Assembly: GCA_031769625.1 (NCBI GenBank)
Contig: JAUIMM010000115.1
Coordinates: 13,872,501 to 13,936,500 of the forward strand
Reading direction: 5' to 3'
DNA from: Taudactylus pleione
Lineage: Eukaryota; Chordata; Amphibia; Anura; Myobatrachidae
DNA: 64,000 nt
Part shown: positions 12,555-24,729 of the stretch, piece by piece
Position numbering within the stretch: the stretch's first letter is position 1
Layout of the letters: every line of letters starts with the position of its first letter
Program-made: the position numbers and the translations under genes
Notes under the pieces: generated by a model
Databases searched by the model: none
Told to the model about the DNA's origin: nothing
Seen by the model: the letters and a program-made list of their open reading frames with translations, nothing else

Positions 12555-13009
12555 CTGTGATTTTCGGGCACTGGCGCAATTGCGGTGATACCGAGGTCAC
12601 CAGTGAGCCCTACAAACACAGGAACTAAGGTCAATAGCGGACTCTACCAACACTGACACTAATTTATTTAATACTCCTTTACAAACACAGACACTAAGGT
12701 CACCACCAGATCCTTCCAACACTTAGTGGACCCTACCAACACTGACACCAAAGTCATCAGTGGATCCTACAAGCACTGACTGTAAGGTCACCAGTGGACT
12801 CTACCAACACTGACACTAAGGTCACCAGCAGATCCTACCAACACTGAGGTCAACATTGAACTCTACCAACACTGACACTAAGGTCACCAGCAGATCCTAT
12901 CAACACTGACACCAAGGTCACCAACAGCCTTACAAGCACTGCAACTAAAGTCACCAGCAGACTCTACCAACACTGACACTAATGTCACCAGTGGACTCTA
13001 CCAACACTG
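12555..13009. repeat. Minisatellite (left half), split by Gypsy element A
   Basis: About a dozen imperfect units of 35-45 bp with the core ACCAACACTGACACTAAGGTCACCAG. The array stops at 13009 and resumes at 33692, the two edges of Gypsy element A. Confidence 0.88.
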
Positions 13010-13385
13010 TGTCACGTTTGGGCTCTGAAGATCTTCCACTGGTGAATTAAAAGTCGGGGCCCTAGGTTGGGGAAAGAATTAAAGAACTGGAGACATATAT
13101 GTCTTCCTCATCCACAAATACCGGATATTGGCTAAACCTGACCAAAGGCGCAGAGTCTAACCTACTGGGAGGTGTTCACCAGTGACCCCTTCAATTGGGA
13201 TTTGGGTTTAAGCTGCACCCAGCAATCAGGTCGCAGCCCTTTGGTCAGGTATCTGATACAAGTAGGAAATGGAAAAACACAAACACAGGGAAAGCACAGG
13301 AAGAGTCCTGAGAGATAAGTAGGAGAACAGTCCTGTACTAGGTGCATTGAAGATCCGGATGTGGGATGATGTAATACATGCACTA

Positions 13386-14190
13386 CAATCCAGACACAGG
13401 ATGGTATAAGAGAATGACACTAAGAGTCAGTACTTGGATAATGTACTGAGGGCCTGATTCAGCAAGGAACTCCCAGGAGAGAACCCACACACTTAGCCGA
13501 TGTTTCCGGAACTGTTCAGGTGTATGCATCATACTGTGCATGCGTGAACTACCCATTGTGATCTGGTAAGCATACGTAGACTACACGCAGCGTGTATGCA
13601 GACCCCTTCCACCATTGATTGACAGGAAGTGCAGTTTGTGGGTGGTGACAGGGGGTGGTCATGCGAACGCAGGTATGCCTGTGCATTGGGACGCCATTTT
13701 AGGTTTGCCCATAATTAAACCAGGGCGGCGACGGATGCAGTGATGACACTCCGTGCACACGGGAAGTTGCCAAGATCCCGCACGAGGTCTGGTCAACCAC
13801 TATTATGCAAATGTGGTTGATGGTTCTCTTTGTTACCGATGTTTACATTATCTTGCATACTGATTAGGCTTTGAGATGTCGGTTTAATATGGGGCTGGGT
13901 GTCTGCATCTTGTGCTGCGGTCTCTGTGCATATGCATTGATTAGCATATTCTCGCAGTAGCTGGGTGCTTGCATCTGCTAGTGTGCATTCCTTGCTTAAT
14001 CAGGCCCTGAGTGATCCAGAGGCAGGACTGATACAGAAGAATGACACTAGGAGTCAGTACGTGGATGATGTACTGAGTACACATGCTGGTGATCCAGATG
14101 CAGGACTGGTACAGGAGAATGACACTAGGAGTCAGTACTTTGGTGACGTATTGAGTACACACACTGGTGATCCAGATGCAGGACTGGAGT
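13386..14190. repeat. 77-bp tandem repeat in the LTR, interrupted by a MITE
   Basis: Units beginning GATCCAGATGCAGGACTGG recur at 14014, 14091 and 14168, exactly 77 bases apart. An older unit (13386-13449) lies left of the MITE. The right LTR retains about one unit (from 33229), so copy number differs between the two LTRs. Confidence 0.82.
13450..14007. mobile_element. Harbinger-type MITE in the Gypsy A LTR
   Basis: The ends are GGGCCTGATTCAGCAAGGA and the complement of the same sequence with one change; TGA flanks both sides (13447-13449 and 14008-14010). It sits inside the 77-bp repeat array. Confidence 0.9.
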
Positions 14191-14630
14191 AGGACACTGA
14201 GAAACAATGCCTGGATGATGCACTGTGCAAATGCACACACTAGTGAATGTCGCTGGAGTACTTCACTAGAAGAGTGGAACGTGGAGCCTGGAACATTGCA
14301 ACAGCAAGTAGTCACTAGAATTAGAGAAGTTGTTCAAGGAAACTTCCTTTTGCCCATAGCCCAGCTAAATACTCTTAGGTAGCGATCCATTGGAGGATGA
14401 TGTCAGCTGTCAGCAAACCATGCTACCATTGGGTGAAGGTTAATCAGGTGATGTAGACTGTCATGGCTGCATCCATGATGGTAACCACAGGAAGCAAATC
14501 ATGGAGCAACACAGGGATGTCCTAGCAGACCCCAGGAATAACCCTCAGCATGTCACTCGCCCCCACACCTGATGTCTGGGTAAGCCGGCACTGAGGTTAG
14601 TAATGGCCATTTCTAGGCCATAACCTGACA

Positions 14631-14646
14631 GTACCCCCCTCCTTTC
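14631..14646 (-). other. Polypurine tract of Gypsy A
   Basis: On the minus strand GAAAGGAGGGGGGTAC directly precedes the LTR start TGTCAGG. This is the expected position and composition for the plus-strand DNA primer of an LTR retrotransposon. Confidence 0.8.
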
Positions 14647-15960
14647 AGGGTGGACTCCAGACATGTAGAAGGTTTATCTGTAAATTTCTTATGAAAGGCT
14701 CGAATAAGCTGTGGAGCATGAACATCAGACACCTTAATCCATTCCCGTTCTTCAGGTCCATAACATTTCCAATCAATTAGGTACTGAAGATGATTCAACC
14801 GATGTTGAAGAGTCAAGAATTTTCTCTATTTCATATTCAACTCCTAGTTGAGTATGAAATTGTGGTGTCCTGGGTGGAGAATGCTGGAATTGATAAAAAA
14901 TTAATGGTCAAAGTAAAGAAACATGAAATGTGTTAGATATTTTCAATGGAGGAGGTAGCTCCAATTTATATACCACCGGATTAATAACCTTTCAAATGCA
15001 ATATGGTCCGATGAAGCATGGAGCCAATATCGTGCTAGGGACCTTCAACCGAATGTTCTTGGTAGACAGCCATACTCTGTTTCCAGTTTCAGATGAGGAA
15101 CGGCAAGACGTTTTCGATCTTCAAACTTCTTGTATCTCCTAGAAGCTTTTTTTTACTGAAGAGTGAATCTTCTTCCATATTCCTGAAAAAGACTCTACAA
15201 GGTTTGTGATGGCAGGTACTTCCATTGGAGGTAGACCTTGAAAGTCCAGAACGCGTGCATGTTTACCATATACAGCAAAAAATGGAGTAGAACTTGAGGT
15301 GGTATGATACCTAAAGTTATGGGCAAACTCTGCCCAAGGTAACAAACCAACCCAGATGAAGATGAAGACACAGAGAGCCTAATAAATGTCTCCAATTCTT
15401 GATTCACCCTTTCAGTTTGGCCATTTGTTTGTGGGTGATAGGCAGAAGAAAATTTCAACTTATCCCACAAGAACATAAAGCCCTCCAAAATTTGGCAACA
15501 AATTTCACACCCCGATCAGACACTATCTCTTTGGGTAGTCCGTGGAGATGAAAGATGTCTCGGATAAAAATTTTCGTCAATTGTGGTGCAGAAAGAAGTC
15601 CAACTAAAGGAATAAAATGGGCCATTTTTGAAAATCGTTCAACTACCACCCAGATAGTGTAATGTTCTTTAGAAGATGGTAACTTGGAAATATAATCCAT
15701 TGATAGATTGGTCCAAGGAGTATCAGGAATGGGTAGATGACATAAAGGACCTACAATTTTGCTACAAGTGGATTTGTGCTGAGTACACTTGGCACAAGAA
15801 ACAATAAAATTCCTGACATCTTCCTGACAAAGGGATCCAGAATTGGGCGTACTTGAGGTTGGTCTTCCTCTTCCTGCGGTGGTAGAAAGGACCGGGAAAG
15901 ATCAGCTTTTTAATTTTGAATACCAGAGCGAAATTGGACCTTGAAATCAAATCTGGAGAA
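14640..15960 (-). pseudogene. Gypsy A integrase and chromodomain (broken)
   Basis: The integrase catalytic core is readable in separate frames: WVVVERFSKMAHF (about 15640), VSDRGVKF (about 15520) and AYHPQTNGQTERVNQELE (about 15400). The first motif has E where the family has the catalytic D, so the enzyme would be impaired even without the frame breaks. Zinc-binding region remnants lie near 15780-15830. The C-terminal chromodomain (YLIDWKCYGPEEREW, about 14740-14800) normally tethers integrase to modified histones and places the element among chromoviruses. The region ends close to the polypurine tract, as expected for the last part of pol. Several stops separate the pieces. Confidence 0.85.
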
Positions 15961-15999
15961 AAAGAGAGACCAGCGAGCTTGCCTGGAATTTAAACAATG

Positions 16000-17281
16000 G
16001 GCTGAATTTAGATGCAGGAGATTTTTATGGACAGTGATGATCGTAACAGGAAATTTGGCGCATTACAAAAAGGTGTCTCCAGCAAGTTTCATAGCTAATA
16101 ATTCTTTGTCCCCTATGGCGTAATTCCCCTAATTCCTTTTGAAATTCCTTTTCCTTGTGGGAAAAAAACCCACAAGGATGATTCCTTCCATTTTCCACCA
16201 CCTGGGACAGTACTGCTCTTACTCCTACCGAGGAGGCATCAACTTCCAAAGTAAAAGGTTTCTCTAGTTGTGGTTAACGAAGAATGGGAGCCATGGAAAA
16301 AGCTGATTTAAGAGTTTGAAAGGCAGCCACCACCTCAGGAGGCCAACGGGACGAGTTAGCTCCTTTTTTAGTGAGAGATGTGATGGTCAAGAAATTAAAA
16401 ATGAACCTCCGATAATAATTGGAGAAACCAAGAAACTGTTGGATGGCTTTCAAGGAATTTGGCTGGGGCCAGGCTTAAATGGCACATAGCTTGTCCGAAT
16501 CCATTTGAAGAAAATCTCTTGATATGAAGTGACCTAAAAATGGAACAGAGGACTTCCCAAAAAGACATTTGGAGATTTTCCTGAACAGATGGTGGACTCA
16601 AAGGCGATAAAGAACCTCTCTAACATGTAGGCAATGGGACTGAATATCTTTAGAGAAAATTAAAATGTCATCCAGATAGACCACAACAAACTCATAAAGG
16701 ACATCTCAAAAAATTTTGTTAAAGTAATTCTGAAACACTGCTGGCATATTACACAGATCAAAAGGCATCACCAAGTACTCAAAACGGCCATCACGAGAAT
16801 TGAAATCGGTTTTCCACTCATCCCCAGATCTAATGCGGATTAATTTATAGGCTCCACAAAGGTCTAATTTGGTGAAGATGGATGCTCCACGAACCTTATC
16901 AAAGAGTTCCGCGATGAGTGGCAAAGGATATCTATTTTTCACCGTTATTTGATTTAGCCCATGGTAATCTATGCAAGGTCTGAGACCCCCGACTTTCTTG
17001 TCCACAAAGAAGAATCCAGCTCCAGCAGGAGAGAAGGATCCCTTGTCAAGATTCTCCTTGATATAGTTGGACATGTCAGCTGATTCCGCAACTGAGAGAG
17101 GATATATTCGGCCTCGGGGTAGCATCTTTCTAGGGACTAGATCAATGCCACAGTCCCAAGGGTGATGAGGAGGCAACTTATCTGCAGCCTGTTCACAAAA
17201 GATGTCAGAAAAATCTTGATAAGGTTTTGGCAGATGAGTGTCCTGTTTAAAAGTTAACTGGTTAGATGCTGGTAACACCAT
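16000..17281 (-). pseudogene. Gypsy A reverse transcriptase and RNase H (broken)
   Basis: The longest open piece (17281-16706) carries the family signature, with a GGLRPCIDY block, NRYPLPLI, FTKLDL and GDEWKTDFNSRDG followed by EYLVMPF. The active-site YLDD is encoded at 16678-16667 just beyond a frame break. RNase H remnants follow, with VDAS in its characteristic position near 16245 and the [11 protein letters not shown] motif. These enzymes copy the RNA genome to DNA and remove the RNA strand. Stops and frame changes occur at about 16705, 16390 and 16260, so no complete enzyme can be made. Confidence 0.88.
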
Positions 17282-17299
17282 GGAACGTTCTGTAGAGAC

Positions 17300-17726
17300 T
17301 TAGGTACATACTGGAACTACACGAGGAAGATACCGGTGAAAACAATTAGATCCCCAAGCCAGTATGTGCATGGTGGACCAGTCCAGAGTAGGGTTGTGAG
17401 TTTGAAGCCAAGGCAGACCTAACACCAGAGCATGGGTAGTTTTCAGTAAAATAAGAATTCTATCTCCTCTTCATGTAAATATCGTACTTGAAGTAAAACT
17501 GGTAAGGTAACCGAAGAGATGTCATCTCCGAGGATAGTACCGCCATCTGCCCCAGTAAAAGTCAGTTTGTTTTGGAGAGGTTGTACCCAGAATCCCTAGT
17601 TCACGTGTCAATGATTCAGAAATAAAATTTCCTGCGGCTCCAGAGTCCACCAAGGCTTTAATACTTTTGATTCGAGTCTCGAAACAAATAACCACTGGTA
17701 GAAGACTTTACAAAAAAAGGAAAGGT
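17300..17726 (-). pseudogene. Gypsy A aspartic protease remnant
   Basis: The minus strand at about 17655-17585 encodes ALVDSGAAGNFI, the DSGA active site of retroviral-type proteases, between the gag C-terminus and reverse transcriptase. The protease would cut the polyprotein. The flanking sequence has frame breaks. Confidence 0.8.
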
Positions 17727-19349
17727 TTAAATAACACCCCCAACCGGATGCTCCCAGAACCAGTTAGAGTTTCTCTTTTGCCTAGAGAAGAGGAAAAACT
17801 GAATATGTCCAGGGGCAGCATAGTAGAGACAAAGCTTGTTCTGGAATTGGCAACTCGGCTCAGCCGAAGTCAAATGAGACCTGTTGAACTGCATAGGCTC
17901 CTCTTTACATGGCACAAGGGAGGAAGGAAGTGCTCCTGGCAAAACCCGATCCCTAAAACGATCTTCACGCCCTCTACTAGCCTGTCTTTCTCTGTGGTGC
18001 AGGTCAATCTTAATACATAAAGACATTACTTCAGGTAGGGACTCAGGAACATCTTGAGAGGCTAATTCATCCTTCATTCTTTCAGACAATCCGTGAAGGA
18101 ATAAAAAAAAAACAAATGCAGTGATGCGCTTAATCAATCAGGGATCTAGAGTGAATCCACAGCAGCTGACATACAGAGGAGACTGCAACAAATCCTCTCA
18201 CAAAAGGCACAATGAAAATATAAGTATGTCTGTGCTTGGGATCACTAAAGCATAAAAAGCAACATGGAGCAATACGTTTCCCAAATGTTTAATAATGAAA
18301 TACACATAAAAAAGAACTGCAGTTCCTGAATATTAAATGAACAATCAGCAGGTGCAAATATACATCAGTACATAAGAAATGGATATACTGTATATCATAA
18401 TCCTGAAATTAAGTTTTTAAAAAAGGTCAAAATAGGTAGAGTCCTGCTTAGCAGAAAAAAGATGCTTGTGAGTTCTGATTGTAAAAGAATGTCACAATTG
18501 GCATGAGCACGGTGATATAAATGCTTTCCTGTTTCCAGAGGGAAAGACAGCAAAAAAAGGTGTTCCTAAGCACAAGACTCACCGCTCCCCGTCTGCTAAA
18601 CAGTGGTAATCCGAGATATCCCTGGAGGCTTGTATGGTATTAAAGTGGTAGTGTGGATGCAGTGTGCCTCTTATGAGAACCAAGGTTGTTACACTACGTG
18701 GAGGAAATACAATGTATCTCCTGTGTTGAGCTGGAGAACACTGGTACAGTGCAGTCTCCCTCCAGCAAAAGCACATGCAGCGGGGATGCCGATTACAACA
18801 GGCTGGTCTGCTGCTAACCATCGATGCAACCCACAGGGGGTCTGGAAATTCCAGCAAGAAGCCTGGACACTCCAGTTAACATTTGGTTGTATACACTGCC
18901 ACCAGGGAAAAATCTCTTGAAAGAACTGATAAAATCCTCATAATTAGAGACTAGAGGATCAGCTTGCTCCCATAATGGAGAAACCCAATTCAAGGCGGTT
19001 CCTGAAAGATGATGACCTTTGATCTTGATGTGGGGAAATTCTGGGGCAGACACTCGAACTGTACCTCGCACTGATTGATGAAGCCCCGGCAGCACCTGGG
19101 TTTTCCATCAAAATGCTCAGGAGAGGCTAACTGCAGACGAGATTTTTAAATAACTGCCACTGGAGGATTTACAGGAGCAGATACTGGGGGAGTAGGAAGT
19201 AAAGTAGCCAGAGTCGACTGTATAGAAAGTTATTGACAGGAGAGTTCCTGGAGATATTGAGCTACCTGGTGTTGTGCTGCCTCCTGATTCTCCATGCGAG
19301 AGGTTAGATCTTGTAACGCCCCTGCAACCTGAGATCTTTCAGCCTCCAT
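17727..19349 (-). pseudogene. Gypsy A gag, split by an inserted repeat
   Basis: The start ATG (19349-19347) lies 15 bases inside the right LTR edge and begins MEAERSQVAGALQDL, typical of these gag proteins. The central capsid part (GHHLSGTALNW and FISSFKRF) is at 18905-19050. The C-terminal part (GLSERMKDELASQDVPESLPEV) resumes at about 18100. The zinc knuckle near 17810 (CLYYAAPGH) has lost a cysteine. About 770 bp of unrelated repeat (18138-18905) separates the two halves. Gag forms the particle that packages the RNA; this one is not functional. Confidence 0.82.
18138..18905. repeat. Unclassified repeat inserted in gag
   Basis: This interrupts the gag reading frame. It is AT-rich on the left with TTTAATAATGAAAT, has an ATACGTTTCCC motif near 18272, and has a GC-richer right part. 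It resembles the layout of the block at 9520-10690. I found no clear terminal repeats. Confidence 0.5.
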
Positions 19350-19364
19350 TGGGCCTGAATAAAC

Positions 19365-19559
19365 GGTCACATTTAGGTTCTGAAGATCTTCCACTGGTGG
19401 ATTAGAAGCCGGAGTCCTTGGTTGGGGAAAGAACCAGAGATGAGGGGCCTGGATAGATGTTTTCTTTATCCACAAATACTGGATGTTGGCTAGACCTGAC
19501 CAAAGGCGTGGTGTCTAACCTACTGGGAGGTGTTCACCAGTGACCCCTCCAATTGGGAT
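19365..19559 (-). mobile_element. Right LTR of Gypsy A, inner fragment
   Basis: This matches 13010-13206 of the left LTR base for base apart from scattered changes and indels (GATCTTCCACTGGTGG and TAACCTACTGGGAGGTGTTCACC types). It ends at AATTGGGATT, where a T-run marks the 3' end of the LINE. Confidence 0.85.
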
Positions 19560-22122
19560 TTTTTTTTTTAAATCTTTTTATTAAAATTTTAAGTTATAAA
19601 ACATACATTGTGAAGAGGATATCATAATAATAAGATTACTGTGTCATCCCAACATCTCAGTGAGGATAAAGTAACGAGGTTGCAGTACAGTGTCAGATTA
19701 CTTGAATACATTCTTCAAACATGAACATATATATATACCATAATCACAACATAATCATAATACAATGAGTTGTAATGAGATACATGTAAATTATCAAACA
19801 TTTGTGAAACGCAATACATGCAGAGAAAGAGAAGACAATCAGCAATCATTATAAAATAAAACCAAAAAGAACCTGATAAGACAAAAACATAGACAGACAC
19901 AAAAGGGGAGGTGAAGAACACAAGGAAGGGGGAGAGAAGGGGGAGCATGTAAGCCTAGATTATATGACATAATATCTAGTAAATTTCTAGATAAAGATTC
20001 TATTATATAGAACAACTATATAAAATACCTTAATTAGAAATTTAAGAGGCTGATAACAATCATCTGTGAAGGTACCATTCTGTAGTCTCAAAAATCCTGA
20101 AAATCTGGGTTTATGTGGAGTGGTCCAAACTATCAATATATACCCAACTTTCTATAGAAGGCCACTACACCTTTTTCTATGTGAGGCTGAGCAGATTTTC
20201 TATCAAAGTATAAGAACTGAAGCAATTTTACTTTGACTTCTGAGAGAGAGGGGGAAGAGCAGGAAATCCAATGCTTTTATATGATTTTTTTTTTTATATC
20301 GTAACAAATAAAGTAAGAATAGGGATGGTTGAAGTAGTAGATGAGGTGAAGTTCCAGTTAGAGAAATTTGCACATAAACCAGCTATAGGATCAGGTAAAA
20401 CATTCGTTAACAATAACCCATTTATAAAGACAACAACCTTATTCCAAAAACGTTTGATTTTCCGGCATGTCCAAAACCAGTGGAAGAAAGATGCAGACAA
20501 ACAGGAATAATGAGCACGTTGTGAGGGCGCGGTATAAGCCCTGTGTATCATATGAAAATTTACTTCTTGCAAATAAGAAGAGTTAAGAATTTTCATAGTG
20601 GAATCATAATGATCCAATAATTGATCTGGGGAAGATAAAAATGGAAGATCCTTTTGCCACTGTGCCACCCTGTCCCTGCTGAACCTGGAGAAGGTGTCCA
20701 TAAGTGGGAGATATATATATTTAATACGATAGTTAACTTTTTCACAAAGAGTTATAAGTGACTGTATAATATCAGTAACTGAAGAGGAATTCAATTCAAT
20801 ATGACGTAGTGAAGAGAGATAATGTCTCACCAGTAAAAACATGTAGAAATGTGACTGAGGTATGTCATATTTCTCTTGAATATGTGAAAATTGGTAAATA
20901 TGCCCTACAGGATCAAATACTTTAGACGAATTTGTTAGACCCTTCTCTCTCCAGACTAGAACATTTTTGTTAGTCAAGGATGGGGGAAAAGCCGGGTTAC
21001 CCCAAAGTGGGATATAAGGGGAACATAATGAATTTCTCCCAAACCTTCTATTCAAAGAAAGCCACGCAAAATAGATGTCATGGAACAGAAAGTTTCAGAG
21101 AATATCTGGAGGGGATGTCAGAGAATTTAGAGTGTAGTAGAGCTCCTGGGAAGAATGGGGAAAAAAGAGCATTATCCAATTTGATGTCAGTAAACGTGTT
21201 TTTTCCCAATATCCAGTCTATTGTGTATTTGAATAGCACAGAGAGCGAGTAACAAGTAAAATCTGGTACTCCCATACCTCCTTTTTTCTTTGTGTTATAA
21301 GTTTAATCATGGCAATTTTCGGTTTCTTGGAGCACCAGATAAAACCGGTCATAGCCCTACGTAGTCGAGTAATGTCTCGTTTAGTCAAAGAAATTGGTAG
21401 CATCTGCATTAAATAGAACATTTTTGGAAATATATTGCTTTTGAGCACCGCCACTCCGCCCAAAATAGAAATTGGAAGTGATCTCCAATTATCTAATAAT
21501 GTCAATATTTTGGATATCATAGGAGAGAAATTTTCCTCATATAATTTAGCAAGATCAGCTGTAATCTGAACCCCTAAGTAAGTGATTTATTAGGAGCGAT
21601 TTTAAATAGAGATAGTGGGGAGTTTGTATGGGGTGCTTGGTTATTGTTGTTAAGATGTAGTAACTCAGATTTGGTGATGTTGATGCGGTATCCAGCAATT
21701 TGACCAAAAAGAATCTATCAAGTTCAAGATTACTGGAATGGAGGACACAGGGTTTGAGATGAATAACAACATGTCGTCTGCAAATAGGGATACTTACAAA
21801 CCTACATCTACAACTCTTATACTTTGAAAGAGGGGGGAAGCTCTTAAGGCTATTGCTAGAGGCTCTAAAGCTACAGCGAATAGGAGAGGGGAGAGAGGAC
21901 ATCCCTGCCTCGTCCCTTTTTGAATCGAGAAAGGAGCAGAAGTAAATCCATTATGGGAAATTTGAGATAGGGGCTTAAAGTATAATTGCTATGAATGGGT
22001 CAGGGAAACCAAAGCGAGTAACTGTTCTAAATAAATATTCCCATTCAATTAAGTCGAATGCCTTTTCGGCATCTAAAGATAAAATTAAATTTGTTTGTTC
22101 TGTATGACTAGAAGTGGAAGAG

Positions 22123-22970
22123 TGTGAGGTTATGATTTTGTTGTGGACCCGGTGTGGTGATAGGAGCAGACACAGAAGCAGACTTAAATGAAAAAGTGGA
22201 GTTTTTAATAAGTGGCTTAGAAGACATGGGAATGGCAAATGAAAAAGTCCAGGTATAGCACTAAAGTGCACTTGATAACTGTAGTGAGGGTTAATGGGAG
22301 AATGTCTAGATAGTGACAGGCAGGAACAGTCCAGTATACAAGTATGGTGAGCTGTAACAGAATGCAGGTATGATGAGATGTAACTGAATGCAGGTATGAT
22401 GAGCTGTAACTGAATGCAGGTTTGGTGAGCTGTAACTGATGAAGGCAGAGGTAGTGAAGTCCAGCTGGGAGTGAAATGAAGCAAGGTGCAGGGAAACAAC
22501 AACAGGTTCAGGTACTCAGGCAGGTGAGAAGGTATATGGAGGGTGCAGGGTAAGTCCAGCAGGTTGGAGCAGGCAAGGTTCAGGCTAGGAGTATATACAA
22601 GCAGGCAGGTAAGGCACAGGTACTCTCTCTCAGCCAAAGCTGAGAAACACATTGCACTGGCAAAGGAAGGAAGGCTCTGGACCTTTCTAAATACTAAGTG
22701 CCACGCTTTGACTGGCTGGAATGAGCACATGACCTACCAGGATTGGACAGCTGGAATCACATGGCCGCAGGCAAGATGGCGGTGCCCAATGCCAAAGGTA
22801 TGGAAACACCACCAGAGCTCACCAGGCCTAGTGACAATGTGCCCACACAGAACCACGCGCAGCCAATGCCCCTCGCCAAACACCAGCACCGCTGCCAGAG
22901 ACCCCCCCGCCATAACGACCTCATAGATAATATCCGGTGACTACCTTGCCGAGAAACTCTGGCCATGACA
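22123..22970 (-). mobile_element. Solo LTR inside the LINE
   Basis: On the minus strand it starts TGTCATGGCC, and on the plus strand it starts TGTGAGG. AAGAG flanks it exactly (22118-22122 and 22971-22975). It is homologous to the solo LTR at 3623-4411. Short tandem units (GAGCTGTAACTGAATGCAGGT, about 22350-22440) lie within it. It separates reverse transcriptase motif A from upstream parts of the LINE. Confidence 0.9.
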
Positions 22971-23734
22971 AAGAGTATATAGCTGAGAGTACTCTCCATA
23001 AATTAACTTCTGAATGGTGGCCCCAAATAAAGCCTGTTTGGTCTGTATGGATTATGTGTGGGAGAATAACTTTGATACGGTCTGCTAAAATGTTTGTTAA
23101 TAACTTGTAGTCCAAATTTAACAGCGAGATGGGATGATAGGATGCTGGTAGAGAGAGATCTCTGCCAGATTTTGGTAGGACTTTCAAGATAGCAGAATTA
23201 AAATATGGAGGTAAGGTTTCAGATTTAAGTAGGGAGTTAAGTACTAATACTAAGGAGTCACCTATGCGGGGGAGTAATATTTTGTAGAAATCTCCACTGT
23301 ATCCGTCTGGACCTGGAGCTTTATCGCTTTTGAGAAGTCGAATAGCACGTTGTATTTCCTCTAAGGTTATTGGATTTAGAAGGGATTGAGCCATATCAAG
23401 AGTAATTTGAGGGTAAGACATGGATTCCCAAAGGTCTGGAGGAGTTTGGGTAGCTAGAGGAGCTGTGGAGGTACTAGGTGTGTAGTAGTGGAATAAAGAT
23501 CAACATAAAAAGATCTTAGTGTATCAACTATATCGCCATTAGAGGTTGTGAGAGAGCCTTGAGCAGTTTTAAGTGGGTGAACTACCGTAGGGGAATGAGT
23601 TCCCTGGAGTAAATTAGTAAGCAGTTTCCCGGTTTTATTACCTTATTTATAGATACGATTATTCACTGAGCAAAGGTATCTCTCTCCCAATTCCTCCATA
23701 AATTCGACAAAATGTGTCTAGGCCAAGACATAAA

Positions 23735-24283
23735 GGCCCTCATTCAGAGCCGTACGCTCTGAGCAGAGCGCACGCTCTGAATGAGAGCCGGGCTCCATGA
23801 AAATGGAGCATCCTTCTGGACGCTCGTATAGCTGTGGGTCACCACCCACAGGCTATACGAGCGTGCATTTTGATGGCCGCGAAGGTCGAGACCATCGCGA
23901 CCATCGAAATTGCGAGCCGGAGCCTGCGGTTGAGGTTTTCAACCGCAAGCTCCGGAGTGATTTTGGCTCTATCAGAGCCAAAATCACTCCCACTGACATC
24001 ACTAGTGATGTCAGTGGGCCGGCTTTTGACGGGAGGCGTTCCCGTGGGAACACCCCCGTCAGGGAGGCACGCCCCCGGCACGCCTACCAAAGGGGGCGTG
24101 CTGTCAATCAACATTGACAGCACGCCCCCTTTGATCGGACACAACGAGCGAAGGACTTTCCTTCGCTCATCGCGTCTGGCGCATGCGCACGACGGAGCTC
24201 CCTCCGTCGTGCACATGCTCAGTCCAGAACATCGATCCACTTGCGAGCGGACAGCCGCTTGCGAGTGGGTCTGAATCAGGCCC
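23735..24283. mobile_element. Harbinger-type MITE inside the LINE
   Basis: The ends are GGCCCTCATTCAGAGCC and GGGTCTGAATCAGGCCC; AAA flanks both sides (23732-23734 and 24284-24286). It is the same subtype as 4603-5141 in opposite orientation. LINE coding sequence continues on both sides. Confidence 0.9.
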
Positions 24284-24560
24284 AAAGTTGTTTAGTGTGA
24301 GGGGTTGGATTGGTTTTGTATTGTTGGAACATTGAAGTGAGAGCTAACTGAATATCCAAATATTGTGTGGCATATTTTTTGTTTGTGTCTGAGACATAGG
24401 AGCTTATCTCACCTCTAATAACCGATTTAGCCATCATCCAAAATAATAGTGGATCTGATTCTAGGTACAAGAGATTGTCAGTTTTATATACTTCCCATAT
24501 AGTTTCCAATCTCTGTCAAAACTTAGTGGATTTGGAGAGATATGATTCAGTTTCTCAGTT

Positions 24561-24729
24561 TGTTATGTTGCCAAGACCCCAGGATGCTACAGAGAGCAGC
24601 GTGAAGATGGAGGTGAGTATCAGATCTTTATTCCAGGTAATCCAAATTGATTTTACATGGGACAAGGGGACAGACCAACTGGCAACAGGCAAGTATGTGT
24701 GAGTGAGGTAGGTGTGTAATAAACTTTTA
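24561..24729. repeat. Unknown repeat, left of the hAT insertion
   Basis: This is continuous with the sequence right of the hAT element (from 32263) once the 8-bp duplication is removed. It is not similar to the Gypsy A LTR or the LINE, so it is another layer of insertion or rearrangement. No gene is seen. Confidence 0.5.

Larger units (their letters stand above)
13010..14630 (-). mobile_element. Left (3') LTR of Gypsy A
   Basis: The boundaries are TGTCACG at 13010 and CCTGACA at 14630, the latter directly followed by the purine tract of the internal region (as its complement). A 558-bp MITE and a 77-bp tandem repeat enlarge it. Its two ends are recognisable in the split right LTR. Confidence 0.85.
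19560..24560 (-). pseudogene. L1/Tx1-like LINE ORF2, 5' truncated and broken
   Basis: The 3' end is at the left: a T-run followed by TCTTTTTATTAAAA, the complement of an AATAAA-containing tail plus poly(A). Reading rightward on the minus strand, the reverse transcriptase is recognisable: APGPDGYSGDFYK and YHPISLLNLDYK (22921-23421), SLDAEKAFD (motif A, near 22075), GTRQGCPLSPLLF (near 21930) and the catalytic FADD at 21784-21773. The C-terminal part (20294-21055) includes a HRAYTAPSQR block. The part N-terminal to reverse transcriptase is at 24276-24509; the endonuclease is absent. The gene is interrupted by a solo LTR and a MITE and carries many stops. Confidence 0.85.

Noticed and set aside
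20271..21252. Plus-strand frames over the LINE 3' half
   Set aside because: Antisense shadows of the LINE ORF2 C-terminus on the minus strand.
22543..22926. 127-codon frame inside the second solo LTR
   Set aside because: Not conserved in the sister LTR; composition only.
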